From Chloroflexota bacterium (GTDB lineage: Bacteria > Chloroflexota > Dehalococcoidia > Lucifugimonadales > Lucifugimonadaceae): 42,187 nucleotides of DNA. Position 1 is the first letter of the stretch; every line of letters begins with the position of its first letter. Made by a program: the position numbers and the translations under genes. Positions 31,200 to 41,118 of this stretch are shown piece after piece. Under the pieces are notes generated by a model, which worked only from the letters and a program-made list of their open reading frames with translations, ran no database searches and was not told the origin of the DNA. The DNA lies in NCBI GenBank assembly GCA_002708145.1, contig PAOV01000017.1:51398-93584 (forward strand), read 5' to 3'.

Positions 31200-34100
31200 T
31201 TAAGCTAAATTCCTCTCGATTATTTTCAGTTATAATTTTTCCAAATTCACGAGGCAAAACTTTTAAGAATTTAGATTGGTATGAATTCCAATTATTTAAG
31301 ATTTTTTCAGCTATTTTGCTTCCAGTGTAATTTTTGTGTTTAGAAATCAATTTTTTTAAAGTATCTATATCTTTTTGGCTCTCTTCAACTCTTATAATAT
31401 CTGAAAAAGTTTTATCGAAATTATTTTCAAAACTTTCATCATGGTCAAGAATAAATGCTACACCTCCACTCATGCCTGCGCCAAAATTTCTTCCTGTTTT
31501 ACCAATAACTACAACACATCCTCCAGTCATATATTCACATCCATGGTCTCCAATACCTTCAACAACTGCTACTGCAGATGAGTTTCTAACAGCAAATCTT
31601 TCACCAGCCAGACCTGATATGTAGGCTTCCCCGCCAGTTGCTCCGTAAAGGGCGACATTTCCTATGATAATATTTTTGTCCGATAAGAACGTAGATTTAT
31701 CGCTAGGCTTGATGATTATTCTACCGCCAGACAACCCTTTTCCTACGTAGTCATTAGCATCACCTTGCAAATTAAAGTTTATGCCCTTGACTAGGAATGC
31801 TCCAAAGCTTTGTCCGGCAGAACCTCTGAAGTTTATATTAATTGTATTTTCTTCTAAAGTCTTACTACCTAATAATTCGGTTATTTTCCCACTTAAAGTT
31901 GCACCAACTGTCCTATTTAAGTTTGTAATGGTCATATCTTCACTTACAGTATTTTTATTTTTAATTTTTGGGATAGCAATTTTAATTATTTTGTTATCAA
32001 GAGCTTCTTCAAGACCATGATCTTGAGAAATACAACAATACGCATGATCGTTTGGTAATATTTCTGGCTTATGAAGTATTGGAGATAAATCTAGTTTTTT
32101 GGCTTTCCAATGAGTTATATTTTCTTTAACTTTTAGCTTGTCTACTCTTCCAATCATTTCATTAACCGTTTTGAAACCCATTTTTGCCATATGTACCCTA
32201 AGTTCCTCAGCAAGAAACATGAAATAGTTAATTACAGCATCTGGGGTACCAGTAAATTTTTTTCTTAATTCAGGGTCCTGAGTAGCAACACCCACAGAGC
32301 ATGTGTTAAGGTGACATTTTCTAAGCATGATACAACCCATAGATATTAGCGCACCTGTAGCTATTCCCCATTCTTCCGCACCTAATAATGCACCAATAAT
32401 AACATCTTTAGATGTTTTCATTTGTCCGTCAGTTTGTACAACTATACGATCCCTTAGACCATTTGCCACTAGAACTTGCTGAGTTTCAGCTAGTCCTAAT
32501 TCCCATGGAACTCCCGCGTGTCTTATAGAACTGAGAGGTGAAGCACCAGTTCCGCCTGAGTCGCCAGATATTAAGACAACATCTCCTTTTCCTTTGGCAA
32601 CTCCTGCTGCTATTACTCCAACTCCTGCTACAGAAACTAACTTCACATGTACTCTAGAATTAGGATTGACATTTTTAAGGTCATGTATTAATTGAGCCAA
32701 ATCTTCAATTGAATATATATCGTGGTGAGGTGGAGGTGAAATTAATTCAACACCTGGTGTTGTTTTTCTAATATAACCTATGTATTCAGATATTTTTTTG
32801 CCTGGCAGCTCTCCACCTTCTCCAGGTTTTGCTCCCTGAGCCATTTTAATTTGAAGATCCTTGGCATTTACTAAATAGTTTGTTGTTACTCCAAATCTTC
32901 CAGATGCAACTTGTTTCACTGCGCTAGATCTTGAGTCACCATTCGAATCTAGCTCGAATCTTTCTGGATCTTCCCCACCTTCTCCCGTATTTGACCTTGC
33001 ATTAATACGATTTGTTGCAATCGCCATAGTTTCATGAGCTTCTCTACTAATTGAGCCAAGTGAAATTGCTCCTGTAGCAAATCTTTCGACAATTTTTTCT
33101 GCAGATTCGACTTCCTCAATTGGGATTTCATTTCCATAAATAGGCTCAATCATATTACGAAGTGTTACATGTTCCTCTAATTCATTATCCGAGGATTCTT
33201 CGAACATTTTAAATGTATTTCTGTCATTTCTTTTTACTGCATCTTGGAGTAAGGCAATAGTGTTTGGGTTCCACATATGCCTCTCACCTGTAGAACGCCA
33301 TAGATATAAGCCCCCAAGATCCATTTTTAGGTTAGATGGAATGTTGTCTGGTGCATAAGCTCTGAAATGGTTTGCAAGTAAATCTTGGTTTATCTCAGCT
33401 AGCCCGATTCCACTAATTCTAGATGTAGTCCATGTAAAAAATTTATCTATGAAAGATTGAGATAATCCCAATGCTTCAAAAATTTGAGCTCCCATATAGC
33501 CTTGCAAAGTTGAAATTCCCATTTTTGCCATAGTTTTTACAACACCTTCTTCAACTGCTTCACGAAAATTATTTTCAGCAATGTTTTTTTCAGGGACATT
33601 TTCTTCATTTAAGGGGTTCAATCTCATGCCCTCTATACTTTCAAAAGCCAAATAAGGATTTATTGCTGATGCTCCATAACCAAAAAGCGTAGCAAAGTGA
33701 TGAACCTCCCTAGGTTCTCCAGATTCAACTATTATGTCGGCTTGCGACCTAATTCTTTTTCTTATGAGGTAGTGGTGTACCGCACCAACAGCTAACAATG
33801 ATGGAATATAACTATGATTTTTATCAACCCCTCGATCAGATAAAACTAATATGGTATAACCATCAGAAATCGCCTTGTCTGCTTCTTTGCAGATTTGTTC
33901 AATCCTTTTTTCTAAATTATCTAAATTGCTTACTTTGAAAAGAGTGGAGATTGTTTTGGTTTTTATAGCTGCAAATTTAGTATTTGATTGAATTTTTTTC
34001 AATTCATTATCAAGAAGTACAGGATGATCAATTCTGATAGTTTTACAATGATCAGGAGTGGTATCAAAAATATTTGGTCTTCTTCCCACAGGCACGGCTC

Positions 34101-35772
34101 TTTGAGTGAATAATTTTTCTCTGATAGCATCTAAAGGTGGATTAGAAACTTGAGCAAAAGCTTGTTTGAAGTAAGCAAAAAGATTTTGTGGCTTGTCAGA
34201 AAGAACAGCTAAGGGCGCATCATTACCCATTGAACCTTGAGGTTGATGAGCTGTTATAGCCATTGGCTTTATGATTAAGTCAAGCTCTTCTTTTGTGTAC
34301 CCAAATGCAACTTGGCGATTAATTAAATTATCGATATCAAAAATATTTTTTTGCTTAACATCTTCTAATTGAGAGATTGTTACTCGATTTGAATCTAACC
34401 ATTCTCCATAAGGATTAGCATTTGATAAATTCTTCATTAATTCATCAGGCTCAATAATTCTCTTTTCATTAAAGTCTAATAAAAACATCTTGCCTGGTTC
34501 TAATCTTGATTTGTAAAGTATATCTTCTTCATCAACATTAAGAACCCCAGTCTCAGATCCCATAACTAATAAATTATCCTTAGTAACAAAATAACGAAAA
34601 GGCCTTAGTCCATTTCTGTCTAATACTGCACCAACAGCTGTTCCATCAGTAAAAATTACCATAGCCGGACCATCCCAAGGCTCCATTAAATTTCCATGGT
34701 ACTCATAGAAGTCTTGCGTTTCTTTACTTAGTGAATCATTGTCATACCAAGCCGCGGGAATCATCATAGCTGCAGTGTGTTCAATTGATCGACCTGACAT
34801 TCTTAATAGCTCAAAAACATTGTCAAGAGATGCTGTATCTGATGGGGAATCGCTTTCGCAAACTGGCGTAAGATTGTTTATTTTATCCCCAAAAAAATTA
34901 GAACTAAGAGTTTTTTCTCTTGCTTGCATCCAGTTTCTATTACCTCTGACTGTATTGATTTCTCCGTTATGAGCTAGCATTCTATACGGATGAGCCAATT
35001 TCCAGGATCCTAAAGTGTTTGTAGAAAATCTTGAGTGCACCAATCCAAACGCACTACTAAACTTTTCATCGCTAAGATCAGGGTAAAATTTTCTGAGTTG
35101 ATCAACAAGAAGCATGCCTTTATATATTATTGTTCTGGAAGACCATGAACATATATAAAACTCTCTATTGAGAATATTTCTTAATTCTTCATTTGATTTA
35201 ATTTTTTCTACAAGTTTTTCACAAGTTTTTCTCGTAAGATATAAGTTTCTTTCAAAATCATCACCAGAACTTTTTTTTCTTGATTTTACTATTAGTTGTT
35301 CAATTCTTGGCATTAACGACTTTGCAGATTTACCAATCTCATTAGGATTTACGGGAACATTTCTCCATATGATAACTTCTAGATTATTCTCTGAAGCAGT
35401 TTTCTCAATTATTTTTTTTATTTTATTGTTAATTTCATTGTCATTAGGTAAAAAGCACATTGCTACGGCATACGAACCTTTATTAGGTAAAATAAAATTT
35501 AATTTTTTTGACTGATCAAGAAAAAACTCATGGGGCATTTGAACTGTTATACCAGCTCCATCTCCTGTTAGTGGGTCTGAACCGGCAGCACCTCTGTGTC
35601 CTAAATGTTCAAGGACTTCTAAAGACTGTTGAACTATTTGGTGGGATGAATTTGATTTGATATTTGCAACCATACCAACTCCACATGCATCATGTTCTAA
35701 ATCTGGAGAATACAACCCGTACTTTTCATTGTCTTCGAAGTTTTTATTTTTTAATGTTTCATAATCAATCAT
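31192..35772 (-). CDS. gltB: Glutamate synthase large subunit GltB
   Basis: A 1526-aa alpha subunit, the usual length, that converts 2-oxoglutarate and glutamine to two glutamates. The Ntn glutaminase nucleophile is Cys30 (HDACGVGMVAN) after a 29-residue propeptide. The FMN/2-oxoglutarate synthase domain contains GEGGEDPERF and GGELPGKKISEYIG; 3Fe-4S ligands are in CIMLRKCHLNTC (about 1145-1156). The C-terminal GXGXG domain has repeated glycine motifs (GCEYMTGGCVVVIGKTGRNF). It lies 47 nt after glnA in the same direction. GS-GOGAT co-location indicates ammonia assimilation at low nitrogen. Confidence 0.97.
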   Translation of the reverse strand: MIDYETLKNKNFEDNEKYGLYSPDLEHDACGVGMVANIKSNSSHQIVQQSLEVLEHLGHRGAAGSDPLTGDGAGITVQMPHEFFLDQSKKLNFILPNKGSYAVAMCFLPNDNEINNKIKKIIEKTASENNLEVIIWRNVPVNPNEIGKSAKSLMPRIEQLIVKSRKKSSGDDFERNLYLTRKTCEKLVEKIKSNEELRNILNREFYICSWSSRTIIYKGMLLVDQLRKFYPDLSDEKFSSAFGLVHSRFSTNTLGSWKLAHPYRMLAHNGEINTVRGNRNWMQAREKTLSSNFFGDKINNLTPVCESDSPSDTASLDNVFELLRMSGRSIEHTAAMMIPAAWYDNDSLSKETQDFYEYHGNLMEPWDGPAMVIFTDGTAVGAVLDRNGLRPFRYFVTKDNLLVMGSETGVLNVDEEDILYKSRLEPGKMFLLDFNEKRIIEPDELMKNLSNANPYGEWLDSNRVTISQLEDVKQKNIFDIDNLINRQVAFGYTKEELDLIIKPMAITAHQPQGSMGNDAPLAVLSDKPQNLFAYFKQAFAQVSNPPLDAIREKLFTQRAVPVGRRPNIFDTTPDHCKTIRIDHPVLLDNELKKIQSNTKFAAIKTKTISTLFKVSNLDNLEKRIEQICKEADKAISDGYTILVLSDRGVDKNHSYIPSLLAVGAVHHYLIRKRIRSQADIIVESGEPREVHHFATLFGYGASAINPYLAFESIEGMRLNPLNEENVPEKNIAENNFREAVEEGVVKTMAKMGISTLQGYMGAQIFEALGLSQSFIDKFFTWTTSRISGIGLAEINQDLLANHFRAYAPDNIPSNLKMDLGGLYLWRSTGERHMWNPNTIALLQDAVKRNDRNTFKMFEESSDNELEEHVTLRNMIEPIYGNEIPIEEVESAEKIVERFATGAISLGSISREAHETMAIATNRINARSNTGEGGEDPERFELDSNGDSRSSAVKQVASGRFGVTTNYLVNAKDLQIKMAQGAKPGEGGELPGKKISEYIGYIRKTTPGVELISPPPHHDIYSIEDLAQLIHDLKNVNPNSRVHVKLVSVAGVGVIAAGVAKGKGDVVLISGDSGGTGASPLSSIRHAGVPWELGLAETQQVLVANGLRDRIVVQTDGQMKTSKDVIIGALLGAEEWGIATGALISMGCIMLRKCHLNTCSVGVATQDPELRKKFTGTPDAVINYFMFLAEELRVHMAKMGFKTVNEMIGRVDKLKVKENITHWKAKKLDLSPILHKPEILPNDHAYCCISQDHGLEEALDNKIIKIAIPKIKNKNTVSEDMTITNLNRTVGATLSGKITELLGSKTLEENTININFRGSAGQSFGAFLVKGINFNLQGDANDYVGKGLSGGRIIIKPSDKSTFLSDKNIIIGNVALYGATGGEAYISGLAGERFAVRNSSAVAVVEGIGDHGCEYMTGGCVVVIGKTGRNFGAGMSGGVAFILDHDESFENNFDKTFSDIIRVEESQKDIDTLKKLISKHKNYTGSKIAEKILNNWNSYQSKFLKVLPREFGKIITENNREEFSLSE

Positions 35773-35819
35773 ATTTAAATTCTAATATAAAATAATAAAT
35801 TTCAAATAGAAAAAACTTA

Positions 35820-37157
35820 TTAAAGATTTTGATATTTGCTAATTTCGTAATCAGTAACGTAGGAAGAAAAGTTTTTCCACTCTTGATGTTTGTTATTTAA
35901 TAATATTTCAAAAGCATTATTACCAAGAGAGCTCTTTAGAAGTTTACTACTTTCAGCAATATCTATTGCTTCCTTAAGAGTTTCTGGCAATTTGATTACC
36001 CCGTATTTTTTTAATTCTTTGTTTGAAAGCTTATTAATATCTAAATCAATTGGATTTTCAATTTTCATCTGTTTTTTTATACCATCAAGTCCTGAGGCAA
36101 GTAAAACAGAAAAAAGAAGATATGGGTTACTTGATGAATCTGGGGCTCTATACTCAACTCTCAAACTGTCTTCTTTGCCAGAACTGAAACTTGGAACTCT
36201 TATTAAGTCTCCGAAATTATTAGTGCTCCAAGAAGAATAAGTAGGTGCTTCAAGGCCAGGTATTAGTCTTTTGTAAGAATTAACCCATTGATTAGTAACT
36301 ACACATATTTCAGATGCATGTGCTATTAATCCGGCAATAAATTGCCTACCTAATTTTGATAACTTGTACTCTAAGGTATCATCAAAAAAAAGATTTTTAT
36401 TACCTTCAAATAATGACATATGCGTATGCATTCCTGACCCGTGCCTATCATTGTAAGGCCTGGGCATAAAAGTTGCATTTATACCACTAAGATTAGCAAG
36501 CTCTTTAGCAACAACTTTAAATGTCATTATTGAGTCAGCCATAGTTAATGCATCTGTATGCCTTAAATCTATTTCATGCTGCCCTTTACTAACCTCATGG
36601 TGGCTGTGTTTTACTGGGATACCCATCTGTTCTAATGTAAGGACAGTGTCTCTTCTAAGGTCTGACTCAATCATTTCTGTTGATGTCTGATCAAAATATT
36701 CAGATTGGTCACTTGAGTCCAAAAAGTTATTTTCGTTCCTGCCATAATAATATTCCATCTCTGGAGACACATAAAAAGTAAATCCCAATTTTTTGGCTTC
36801 AGATAAGTTTTTTATTAGAATATTTCTTCCATCGGAATCTGATGGATTTCCATTTGAATCTAGTATATTACAAAAAATTCTTGCAACAGTAGCTTTTGTA
36901 CGCCAAGGTAATATTTCAAAGGTTGATGGATCAGGCAAAGCAACTTTGTCAGTCTCAGTGTCTCTTACTGAGGCTTGGATAGAACTACCATCAAAACTTG
37001 CTCCATTGTTCATCACATCTTCTAATTCATCAATTGTTATAGCAAATCCCTTGAGATTTCCAAGAATATCGGAAAACCACAACCTAATAAACTTTACATT
37101 ATTCTCACTAGCAGACATTAGTACGTAATTGATTGCTTCTTTATTATTATTTTTCAT
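35820..37157 (-). CDS. glnA: Glutamine synthetase type I
   Basis: A 445-aa enzyme forming glutamine from glutamate, ammonia and ATP in a dodecamer. Visible motifs: DGSSIQAS (55-62, the latch/signature 1 region), MEYYYGR and HSHHEVSKGQHEID (metal and glutamate sites), GSGMHTHMS (about 239-247) and KRLIPGLEAPTYSSWS followed by IRVPSFS, with EYRAPDSSSNPYL after it. The length matches the GSI-alpha type of Bacillus (444 aa) rather than the adenylylated 469-aa GSI-beta of E. coli. AGGA lies 7 nt before the ATG. The GlnR-like gene is 30 nt upstream on the same transcript. Confidence 0.96.
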   Translation of the reverse strand: MKNNNKEAINYVLMSASENNVKFIRLWFSDILGNLKGFAITIDELEDVMNNGASFDGSSIQASVRDTETDKVALPDPSTFEILPWRTKATVARIFCNILDSNGNPSDSDGRNILIKNLSEAKKLGFTFYVSPEMEYYYGRNENNFLDSSDQSEYFDQTSTEMIESDLRRDTVLTLEQMGIPVKHSHHEVSKGQHEIDLRHTDALTMADSIMTFKVVAKELANLSGINATFMPRPYNDRHGSGMHTHMSLFEGNKNLFFDDTLEYKLSKLGRQFIAGLIAHASEICVVTNQWVNSYKRLIPGLEAPTYSSWSTNNFGDLIRVPSFSSGKEDSLRVEYRAPDSSSNPYLLFSVLLASGLDGIKKQMKIENPIDLDINKLSNKELKKYGVIKLPETLKEAIDIAESSKLLKSSLGNNAFEILLNNKHQEWKNFSSYVTDYEISKYQNL

Positions 37158-37187
37158 GTTTTTTCCTAATTCAATTTTTATTTATAT

Positions 37188-37868
37188 CTAATTTTCTGGA
37201 GGTACAAATTTATATCCTACGTTCCATTGTGTTTCAATAAAATTATGAGTGGGATTATCTATTTTACTTCTTAATCTTCTTATATGCACGTCTACAGTTC
37301 GTGTTCCGCCAAAATAGTCATAATCCCATACACTTTTTAGTAATGAATCTCTCGAATAAACTCTATTTGGATTCGATGCTAAGAATTTTAATAATTCATA
37401 CTCTTTGTATGTAAGGTCAATTTTTTTATCAAATAAATATACTTCATATCTTTGAGAGTTGATTTTCATTATTTTATAATCTATTAATCCTTCATCTAAA
37501 TCCATGTTTGCAGAGTCTATTTTAGGTATTAGCTTTTCTATACGAATATTTATTTCTTCTTTAGAAAAAGGTATGAAGCATACTTCAAGATTTGGAGTTT
37601 TAAGATTTATATCATCTACCATAGTTGAGGAAAAAATTATCAAAGTAGGTATATTTTCTTCTGATAAATTATCCATTATTTTTTTTGTAAGCCCTACCTC
37701 AATACCTGGATTCCAAATAAGTGCAATATTAATATTTTTTGAAATATAATCATAATCAAGTTGATTTAACAAATTAAAATTATAATTTTTATATGCTTCA
37801 TTCATCTCGCTAAGTAGTCTCTGAGACTCTGAGTCATGGAAGCCGATAATACCTATTTCAGTTTTCAT
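37188..37868 (-). CDS. GlnR-like OmpR-family orphan transcription regulator
   Basis: A 226-aa protein: a degenerate receiver domain (about 1-118) and an OmpR winged helix (about 146-223) with DLTYKEYELLKFLAS, RDSLLKSVWDYDYFGG and TRTVDVHIRRLRSKI. The receiver lacks the phospho-acceptor: the beta3 position reads ALIWNPG with Asn53 where Asp is expected, and the conserved Lys of the KPF motif is Ile (FIPF). It therefore should not be phosphorylated in the usual way, as in the actinobacterial GlnR type. No sensor kinase is nearby. Its position directly before glnA-gltB-gltD makes nitrogen control its likely job. ATG at 37868; a candidate promoter is upstream. Confidence 0.82.
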   Translation of the reverse strand: MKTEIGIIGFHDSESQRLLSEMNEAYKNYNFNLLNQLDYDYISKNINIALIWNPGIEVGLTKKIMDNLSEENIPTLIIFSSTMVDDINLKTPNLEVCFIPFSKEEINIRIEKLIPKIDSANMDLDEGLIDYKIMKINSQRYEVYLFDKKIDLTYKEYELLKFLASNPNRVYSRDSLLKSVWDYDYFGGTRTVDVHIRRLRSKIDNPTHNFIETQWNVGYKFVPPEN

Positions 37869-37933
37869 AAATTTCTAATGATTTTTTGCTAATTTATTAT
37901 TGTGCTAATTATTTATAATTATGCATAGTACTT

Positions 37934-37960
37934 ATTATATACAAATTTTGATTTACACAA
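37934..37960 (-). promoter_or_regulatory. Candidate promoter of the glnR-like/glnA/gltBD/nadE operon
   Basis: On the minus strand a perfect TATAAT (37934-37939) follows TTGTGT (37955-37960) with a 15-nt spacer. The predicted leader is about 59 nt. The spacer is shorter than ideal. I found no clear GlnR-type repeat. Confidence 0.4.
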
Positions 37961-37976
37961 ATATTTTTTTTTTAGT

Positions 37977-38026
37977 AAAAAAAAGTCTAAATATCGTTGA
38001 CTTATCACCCTATCCATTCGTATACT
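37977..38026 (+). promoter_or_regulatory. rpsL promoter with upstream A-tract
   Basis: TTGACT (37997-38002), an 18-nt spacer and TATACT (38021-38026) make a strong promoter, with transcription start near 38033. A run of eight A (37977-37984) falls at about -56 to -49, the place of a distal UP-element site that binds the RNA polymerase alpha subunit. Together with the T-run before it this 224-nt gap, the longest in the window, contains divergent promoters; I saw no further gene or RNA in it. Confidence 0.7.
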
Positions 38027-38092
38027 TATTCTTTGTGACTTGATTTATAACATCAATGTCCACCCTGAATTTATTTTAACTGGAGTATAACT

Positions 38093-38512
38093 TTGCCTAC
38101 TGTAAATCAATTGGTAAGAAAATCTAGAAAGCAAAAAAGGAGAAAGCCTAAAACTCCTGCTATGCGTTATGTATTTAACTCTTTCTTGAGTAAGCAAATT
38201 GAAAACAAAAAAGGAAGCCCTCAGAAAAGAGGAGTTTGTTTGCAGGTGAGGACAGTTACTCCTAAAAAACCTAATTCAGCACTAAGAAAAGTTGCAAGAG
38301 TTAGATTAAGTAATGGCATGGAAGTTACTGCATATATACCTGGCGAAGGGCATAATCTTCAGGAGCACTCAGTTGTTCTTATAAGAGGTGGTAAAGTCCC
38401 AGATCTGCCAGGAGTTCGTTATCACGTAGTTAGAGGTGCCTTAGATACTTCGGGGGTTGAAGACAGGAAGCGTGGTAGGAGTAAGTATGGCACGAGTAAA
38501 GGTAAAAGTTAG
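38093..38512 (+). CDS. rpsL: 30S ribosomal protein S12
   Basis: A 139-aa decoding-centre protein. MPTVNQLVRKSRKQKRRK at the start, TVTPKKPNSALRKVARVRL (the loop where streptomycin-resistance changes arise; wild-type lysines are present) and PGVRYHVVRGALDTSGV identify it. An insertion of about 13 residues near 24-36 makes it longer than the E. coli protein, as in Gram-positive S12. The start is TTG at 38093, with GGAG 7 nt upstream; no ATG fits the family N-terminus. First gene of the str cluster. Confidence 0.97.
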   Translation: MPTVNQLVRKSRKQKRRKPKTPAMRYVFNSFLSKQIENKKGSPQKRGVCLQVRTVTPKKPNSALRKVARVRLSNGMEVTAYIPGEGHNLQEHSVVLIRGGKVPDLPGVRYHVVRGALDTSGVEDRKRGRSKYGTSKGKS

Positions 38513-38560
38513 TTGAGTAAATTTATTAATATAAAATTCTATTTCAGGTTAAGTAATTAA

Positions 38561-39031
38561 ATGGCAAGGCGAAGACAAGCAAAAAAAAGAGATATACTTC
38601 CAGATTCTCAATATGGAAGTATTAGTTTGTCAAGGTTTATTAACAGATTAATGATCGGTGGGAAAAAATCTATTGCTCAAAAGGCTATGTATGATTCTTT
38701 GGGTCGATTAGAGAAGCAAGTTGGTAAGCCAGCAATTGAAATTTTTGATCAAGCCATAAAAAATGCTATGCCAGCCCTTGAAGTAAAGCCAAGAAGAGTT
38801 GGAGGGGCAACATATCAAGTTCCAGTGGAAGTCAGGCCAGATAGGCGAAACGCTCTTGCTCAAAGATGGATTATTTCTGCTGCTAGGTCAAGGTCTGGTG
38901 CTACTATAGCTGACAGATTGTATGAAGAGTTACTTGAAGCATATAATAATTCTGGCTCAGCTGTTCGAAAAAGAGAAGATTTACATAGAATGGCCGAAGC
39001 CAATAGGGCTTTTGTTCACTATAGGTGGTAA
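38561..39031 (+). CDS. rpsG: 30S ribosomal protein S7
   Basis: A 156-aa protein that nucleates assembly of the 30S head by binding the 3' major domain of 16S rRNA. MARRRQAKKRDILPD, NRLMIGGKKSIAQ and RVGGATYQVPVEVRPDRR are standard S7 blocks, and the C-terminus HRMAEANRAFVHYRW is complete. It follows rpsL after 48 nt and precedes fusA by 10 nt. Confidence 0.97.
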   Translation: MARRRQAKKRDILPDSQYGSISLSRFINRLMIGGKKSIAQKAMYDSLGRLEKQVGKPAIEIFDQAIKNAMPALEVKPRRVGGATYQVPVEVRPDRRNALAQRWIISAARSRSGATIADRLYEELLEAYNNSGSAVRKREDLHRMAEANRAFVHYRW

Positions 39032-39041
39032 TTAGAAAATT

Positions 39042-41117
39042 ATGTCAGATAATGTTGATTTAAATAAAGTTAGGAATATAGGTTTTATAGCCCATATTGA
39101 TGCTGGTAAAACCACTGTAACAGAGAGGGTACTTTTTTTCACAGGTGAGACGTACAAGATTGGTAATATTGATGAAGGTACAACCGTCATGGATTTTATG
39201 TCCCTTGAAAGAGAAAGAGGGATTACTATAGGTTCTGCGGCTACTAACGCAAAATGGGATGGGCATATTGTAAATATCATTGATACTCCTGGGCACGTTG
39301 ATTTCACAGCTGAGGTTGAGAGAAGCCTAAGAGTTCTAGATGGAGGAGTTGTTGTACTCGAATCAGTATCAGGAGTTCAACCTCAATCAGAAACTGTATG
39401 GAGGCAGGCTGATACTTACAAAGTTCCCCGGTTAATATTTGTAAACAAAATGGATAGACTTGGTGCGAACTTTGATTTTGCTGTTCAAACTGTTCATGAT
39501 CGATTGGGAGCTAATGCTGTACCTATACAATTACCTATTGGAGCAGAGTCAGAATTCAATGGGTTGATTGATTTGGTAGAAGAAAAAGCGTATATTTATG
39601 AGTCTGCGGAGGCTATTGAGCATAAAATTGTTGAAGTTCCAGATCAGTATAAAGAAGCTGTAGAATCTGCAAGAAATCATTTGATAGAAAAAATTGCTGA
39701 AACTGATGATGATTTAATGATGAAATTTTTAGAAGAAGAAGAGATATCAGTTGAAGAAATTAAAAAATCTCTAAGGCAAGCAACAATTGATTTGAAAATT
39801 TTCCCTGTATGTGTAGGTTCAGCTCTTAGGCATAGAGGGGTTCACCCATTGCTTGATGCTATCGTGCAATATTTACCTTCACCAAACGATGTTCCTGCTA
39901 TTGAGGGAGTTGATCCTTCAGATGAATCAAAGAGTCTCCAGCGAAAGCCATCTGTAGATGATCCTATGACAGCTTTGGCTTTTAAGGTGGTCACTGATCA
40001 GCACGTAGGTCGTTTAGTATATTTAAGGGTTTATTCTGGACAAATAGAATCTGGTACAACTGTATATAATTCTGCAACTCGCTCAAGAGAAAGAGTTGGA
40101 AGGCTGATGGTTATGCATGCAGATTCTAGAGAAGAAAAACAGTCAGCGGGTCCTGGTGAAATTGTTGCCGCTATTGGATTGAAATCGACTGTTACTGGTC
40201 AAACTCTATGTCCTCAAGATCAACAAATTTCGCTTGAACAAATTTCTTTTCCCGACCCAGTTTTATCGGTTGCAGTGGAGCCAAAAACTAAATCGGATCA
40301 AGAAAAAATGTCTAATGCGTTAGTTCGCTTAGCAGATGAAGATCCTACCTTAGAAGTAAAAAGTGACCAGGAAAGTGGTCAGGTTATTTTAGCAGGAATG
40401 GGTGAATTGCATCTAGATGTAATTGTGGAAAGAATGCGGAGAGAATTTAACGTTGATGCAACTGTTGGTGCTCCAAGGGTTGCGTACAGAGAGACTATAA
40501 CAAAAGAAGCAGTAGCTCAAGGAAAACTTGTAAGGCAATCGGGTGGTAGGGGGCAGTATGGCGACTGCACTCTTAGACTTGAGCCGCTTAATGCTGGAGA
40601 TGGTTTGCAATTTGAATCAGAAATCACTGGTTCTACATTGCCAAGAGAATATTTCAAGCCTATTGAACAAGGATTTATGGAGGCTGCAAAGTCTGGAGTC
40701 ATAGCTGGATATCCTTCAGTAGATATTAAAGCAGTTTTAGTTGATGGTTCGCATCATGATGTCGATTCATCAGAAATGGCTTTTCAAGTCGCTGCATCAA
40801 TGGCGTTCAAGGCAGCAATGCAAAAAGGTAAACCTTCATTACTAGAACCCATAATGAAAATAGAAGTAGTCACTCCATCAGAATTTTTGGGAGATGTTCT
40901 TGGAGATCTTAATTCTAGGCGATCTCAAGTTCAAAATATGGATGCAAGAGGTGATGTTCAAGTTGTGAATGCGTTTATACCGCTTGCCGAAACCTTTCAA
41001 TATGCTACACACGTAAGGTCGTTAACAACAGGAAGGGCAAGCTTTTCTATGCAATTAGATCATTATGCAGCTGTACCAAAAAGTGTTACAGAAAAAATTT
41101 CAGGATCTGGGGGATAG
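39042..41117 (+). CDS. fusA: Elongation factor G
   Basis: A 691-aa translocase GTPase. G1 AHIDAGKTT (17-25), G2 around RGITIGSAAT, G3 DTPGH, G4 NKMD and domains II-V follow in the right order and length; the domain IV loop and GGRGQYGDC-type region are present, as is the C-terminal DVLGDLNSRRSQV. It drives tRNA-mRNA movement on the ribosome and, with RRF, recycling. The EF-Tu gene, which often follows it, is absent: rpsJ starts directly after the stop. Confidence 0.97.
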   Translation: MSDNVDLNKVRNIGFIAHIDAGKTTVTERVLFFTGETYKIGNIDEGTTVMDFMSLERERGITIGSAATNAKWDGHIVNIIDTPGHVDFTAEVERSLRVLDGGVVVLESVSGVQPQSETVWRQADTYKVPRLIFVNKMDRLGANFDFAVQTVHDRLGANAVPIQLPIGAESEFNGLIDLVEEKAYIYESAEAIEHKIVEVPDQYKEAVESARNHLIEKIAETDDDLMMKFLEEEEISVEEIKKSLRQATIDLKIFPVCVGSALRHRGVHPLLDAIVQYLPSPNDVPAIEGVDPSDESKSLQRKPSVDDPMTALAFKVVTDQHVGRLVYLRVYSGQIESGTTVYNSATRSRERVGRLMVMHADSREEKQSAGPGEIVAAIGLKSTVTGQTLCPQDQQISLEQISFPDPVLSVAVEPKTKSDQEKMSNALVRLADEDPTLEVKSDQESGQVILAGMGELHLDVIVERMRREFNVDATVGAPRVAYRETITKEAVAQGKLVRQSGGRGQYGDCTLRLEPLNAGDGLQFESEITGSTLPREYFKPIEQGFMEAAKSGVIAGYPSVDIKAVLVDGSHHDVDSSEMAFQVAASMAFKAAMQKGKPSLLEPIMKIEVVTPSEFLGDVLGDLNSRRSQVQNMDARGDVQVVNAFIPLAETFQYATHVRSLTTGRASFSMQLDHYAAVPKSVTEKISGSGG

Positions 41118-41118
41118 A

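Noticed and set aside
32949..33149. Small minus-strand frame within gltB
   Set aside because: It lies within the gltB coding region in another frame and shows no family features.
37964..37984. T-run/A-run inverted repeat as a bidirectional terminator
   Set aside because: It lacks a GC stem and lies between two divergent promoters, where an UP-element role for the A-tract fits better.
41065..41118. Longer N-terminus for S10 inside fusA
   Set aside because: S10 homologues begin at the later Met, which has its own ribosome site.
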